7,081 nucleotides of DNA from positions 440,114-447,194 of the forward strand of contig CP070682.1 in the NCBI GenBank assembly GCA_020352595.1, given 5' to 3'. The position numbers and the translations under genes are program-made. The notes below the pieces were generated by a model, which was not told where the DNA came from, searched no databases, and worked only from the letters and a program-made list of their open reading frames with translations. The stretch's first letter is position 1. Each line of letters starts with the position of its first letter. Source of the stretch: a bacterium. GTDB taxonomy: Bacteria > BMS3Abin14. Of the stretch, positions 5,633 to 7,081 are shown piece after piece.

Positions 5633-7081
5633 ATGAAGGATCCCCGGGATATCGTCTCCGTGCTGCTGCTAGCGGTCCTGGCGTTCAGGCCCCACCTCTC
5701 AGGGGCGGCCTTTCCCTTTTCCCAGGAACTTCTCCTCATCCCGCTCCTCATCGCACTGGGCCTTCTGCTGATCTCTTCCCAGGGTCCAGCCGTCAGGAAA
5801 ATGGACTTGGGGCATCTCTCCTGCCCGTGGCTTCTGGGTGCCTGGACCCTTATCACTGTCCTGTGGTCTCCCGACCCCGGGCAGGGAGTGCGGGACTGTG
5901 TCACACTGTTTCTCAACCTCTCGGCCTTCACCGTCGTCTACCTTCTGGTGCGGGACAGCAACCGGGTGGACAGGCACGCAGCCTGGCTTTCCGGTCTGGT
6001 GATCCTTCCCGTCCTGACGGCGGCCCTCTACCAGAAGATGTTCGGTCTGGCCGGTATCGAGGCCATGCTGGCGGACATGGCGGCCAGGGGCGAGGACGTG
6101 TCCGGCCTCACGGGGGTCATATCGGGCGGGAGGGTATTTGCCGGTTTTCTGAACGCCAACATGCTGGCGGGTTTTCTTGTCGTAGCCCTTCCCCTTTCAC
6201 TGGACTGCGCCTTGAAGGCCCCAGAAAGGCGCGGCGCCCTCCTTTACTGGCTGCTCGTCTGCGGGCAGGGGACGGTCCTGCTGCTCACCGGCTCCATGGG
6301 CGGAACCCTCGCGGCGGCCCTGGCCTGCGCCGGAGTGGTGGTGGTGCGGCGGGGAGTCAAGGGCCGCGAGCTCCTGGCGCTGGCGCTGGTCGCCGGGATC
6401 CTGGGGGCAGGACTGCTGGCCGTGAGGGGCCTGGATCCCATTTTCGGGCCCGAGAGCTCCGTGTCCCAGAGGGCGGGCTACGTGGCGGCCGGTGTAGGGA
6501 TGGCCCTGGAGAGACCGCTGCTGGGCTGGGGGGCCGGCTCGTCTCCGGGAGCGCTCATGGGGTACGTGGCCCGGGGTGTCAGGCCGGTGACGGATCCCCA
6601 CAATTTTCACGTCCGGATCTGGATGGAGACCGGTATTCCGGGTCTTGCCCTCCTGGGCTGTTTTCTGCTGGGATTGTCCAGGTGCATCCTGCGGCAGGTT
6701 CGCGGCGGGGGGCTCAAGGGATCCCCGCGCGGCTACGCGGGTCTTCTTTTCGCTTCAGCCGGCTTCCTTTTTCACGGGCTCGTGGACATGGGGTTTTTCG
6801 TCCCCGAGACCGCGCTCTTCGGGTGGTGTGCCATGGGCGCGCTCCTGGCCATGTCCACGGCAGGCGTAAGGGATGGTACTGAGGGTGACATGCCCCTGTT
6901 CCTTCGCCAGACCGCGGGCGGGATAGCCCTTTTCGCCGTCATCCCGGCCCTGGTGCTCCTCCAGGGGGAGAACCTGGCTTTCAGGGGACTCAAGGCCTCC
7001 CAGAGCGGCCAGTACCGGAGCGCCGCTGAACTTTACCGGGAGGCTGGGCGGTTCCTCCCCTTCAACGGCCGGGTCGCCCTG
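5633..7081 (+). CDS. O-antigen ligase/polymerase superfamily membrane protein with TPR-like tail (3' end missing)
   Basis: The frame is open from ATG 5633 to the last base: 483 residues, with no stop inside the window. It is highly hydrophobic, with about 12 likely membrane segments (among them 8-22, 33-48, 90-106, 117-134, 168-190, 202-219, 246-264, 331-350, 367-386 and 428-444). Wzy_C-type signatures are RVFAGFLNANMLAGF (167-181), ERPLLGWGAGS (293-303) and DPHNFHVRIWMETGIPGL (321-338); the last lies at the end of the large loop at about 265-330, which in WaaL is periplasmic and bears the key His. Residues 449-477 (AFRGLKASQSGQY, then SAAELYREAGRFLP) look like the start of a TPR. Relatives transfer or polymerise lipid-linked glycans: WaaL onto lipid A core, Wzy as polymerase, PglL/TfpO onto pilin. 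Its place directly behind pilA makes a pilin O-oligosaccharyltransferase attractive, but the subclass cannot be decided from sequence alone. The strong terminator just upstream suggests low expression by read-through. Confidence 0.85.
   Translation, partial: MKDPRDIVSVLLLAVLAFRPHLSGAAFPFSQELLLIPLLIALGLLLISSQGPAVRKMDLGHLSCPWLLGAWTLITVLWSPDPGQGVRDCVTLFLNLSAFTVVYLLVRDSNRVDRHAAWLSGLVILPVLTAALYQKMFGLAGIEAMLADMAARGEDVSGLTGVISGGRVFAGFLNANMLAGFLVVALPLSLDCALKAPERRGALLYWLLVCGQGTVLLLTGSMGGTLAAALACAGVVVVRRGVKGRELLALALVAGILGAGLLAVRGLDPIFGPESSVSQRAGYVAAGVGMALERPLLGWGAGSSPGALMGYVARGVRPVTDPHNFHVRIWMETGIPGLALLGCFLLGLSRCILRQVRGGGLKGSPRGYAGLLFASAGFLFHGLVDMGFFVPETALFGWCAMGALLAMSTAGVRDGTEGDMPLFLRQTAGGIALFAVIPALVLLQGENLAFRGLKASQSGQYRSAAELYREAGRFLPFNGRVAL

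Noticed and set aside
5827..6882. Forward reading frame of 351 codons inside the ligase-like gene.
   Set aside because: The product is Arg/Gly/Pro-rich low-complexity sequence without domains. The overlapping frame from 5633 shows membrane segments and clear Wzy_C-type motifs.

Overview
The window is a forward-strand type IV pilus (T4P) locus in the order pilT (3' part only), pilC, pilS, pilR, pilA, followed by an integral-membrane protein of the O-antigen ligase/polymerase (WaaL/Wzy/PglL-like) superfamily that runs off the right edge. The DNA is GC-rich with strong G/C bias at third codon positions. The order pilT-pilC-pilS-pilR-pilA is the arrangement known from Geobacter and Myxococcus, where pilB lies just upstream. 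I therefore infer a Gram-negative, deltaproteobacterium-like organism (Desulfobacterota, Myxococcota or a relative). The genus cannot be read from the sequence.

Layout. At 1-570 lies the C-terminal half of the PilT retraction ATPase, with the Walker A part outside the window. At 641-1849 is the inner-membrane platform protein PilC. PilS, a six-TM sensor kinase with a PAS-like region, follows at 1859-3532, and PilR, a sigma-54 activator, at 3529-4935; the two genes overlap by 4 bases (GTGA). From 4936 to 5134 is an AT-rich regulatory island with no gene. It holds candidate upstream dyads, a perfect match to the IHF consensus, a 17-bp palindrome and a perfect -24/-12 sigma-54 promoter. PilA prepilin is at 5135-5551, with a good ribosome binding site, a 10-residue leader and a cysteine-free mature domain. 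A very strong intrinsic terminator follows at 5584-5620. The ligase-like gene begins at 5633, its ribosome binding site starting one base after the terminator T-tract.

How the parts work together. PilC and PilT belong to the pilus assembly and retraction motor. PilS and PilR sense and control pilin level: phosphorylated PilR should activate sigma-54 RNA polymerase at the promoter just downstream of its own gene, producing PilA. The terminator after pilA would make a short, abundant pilin mRNA and leave only read-through for the ligase gene. That gene's position directly behind the pilin suggests, but does not prove, a role in pilin O-glycosylation or in surface polysaccharide assembly.

I see no CRISPR array, insertion sequence, tRNA, rRNA or phage gene, and no clearly new system. 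The points most worth following up are the pilA promoter architecture, the terminator abutting the next ribosome binding site, and the ligase as a candidate pilin glycosyltransferase.
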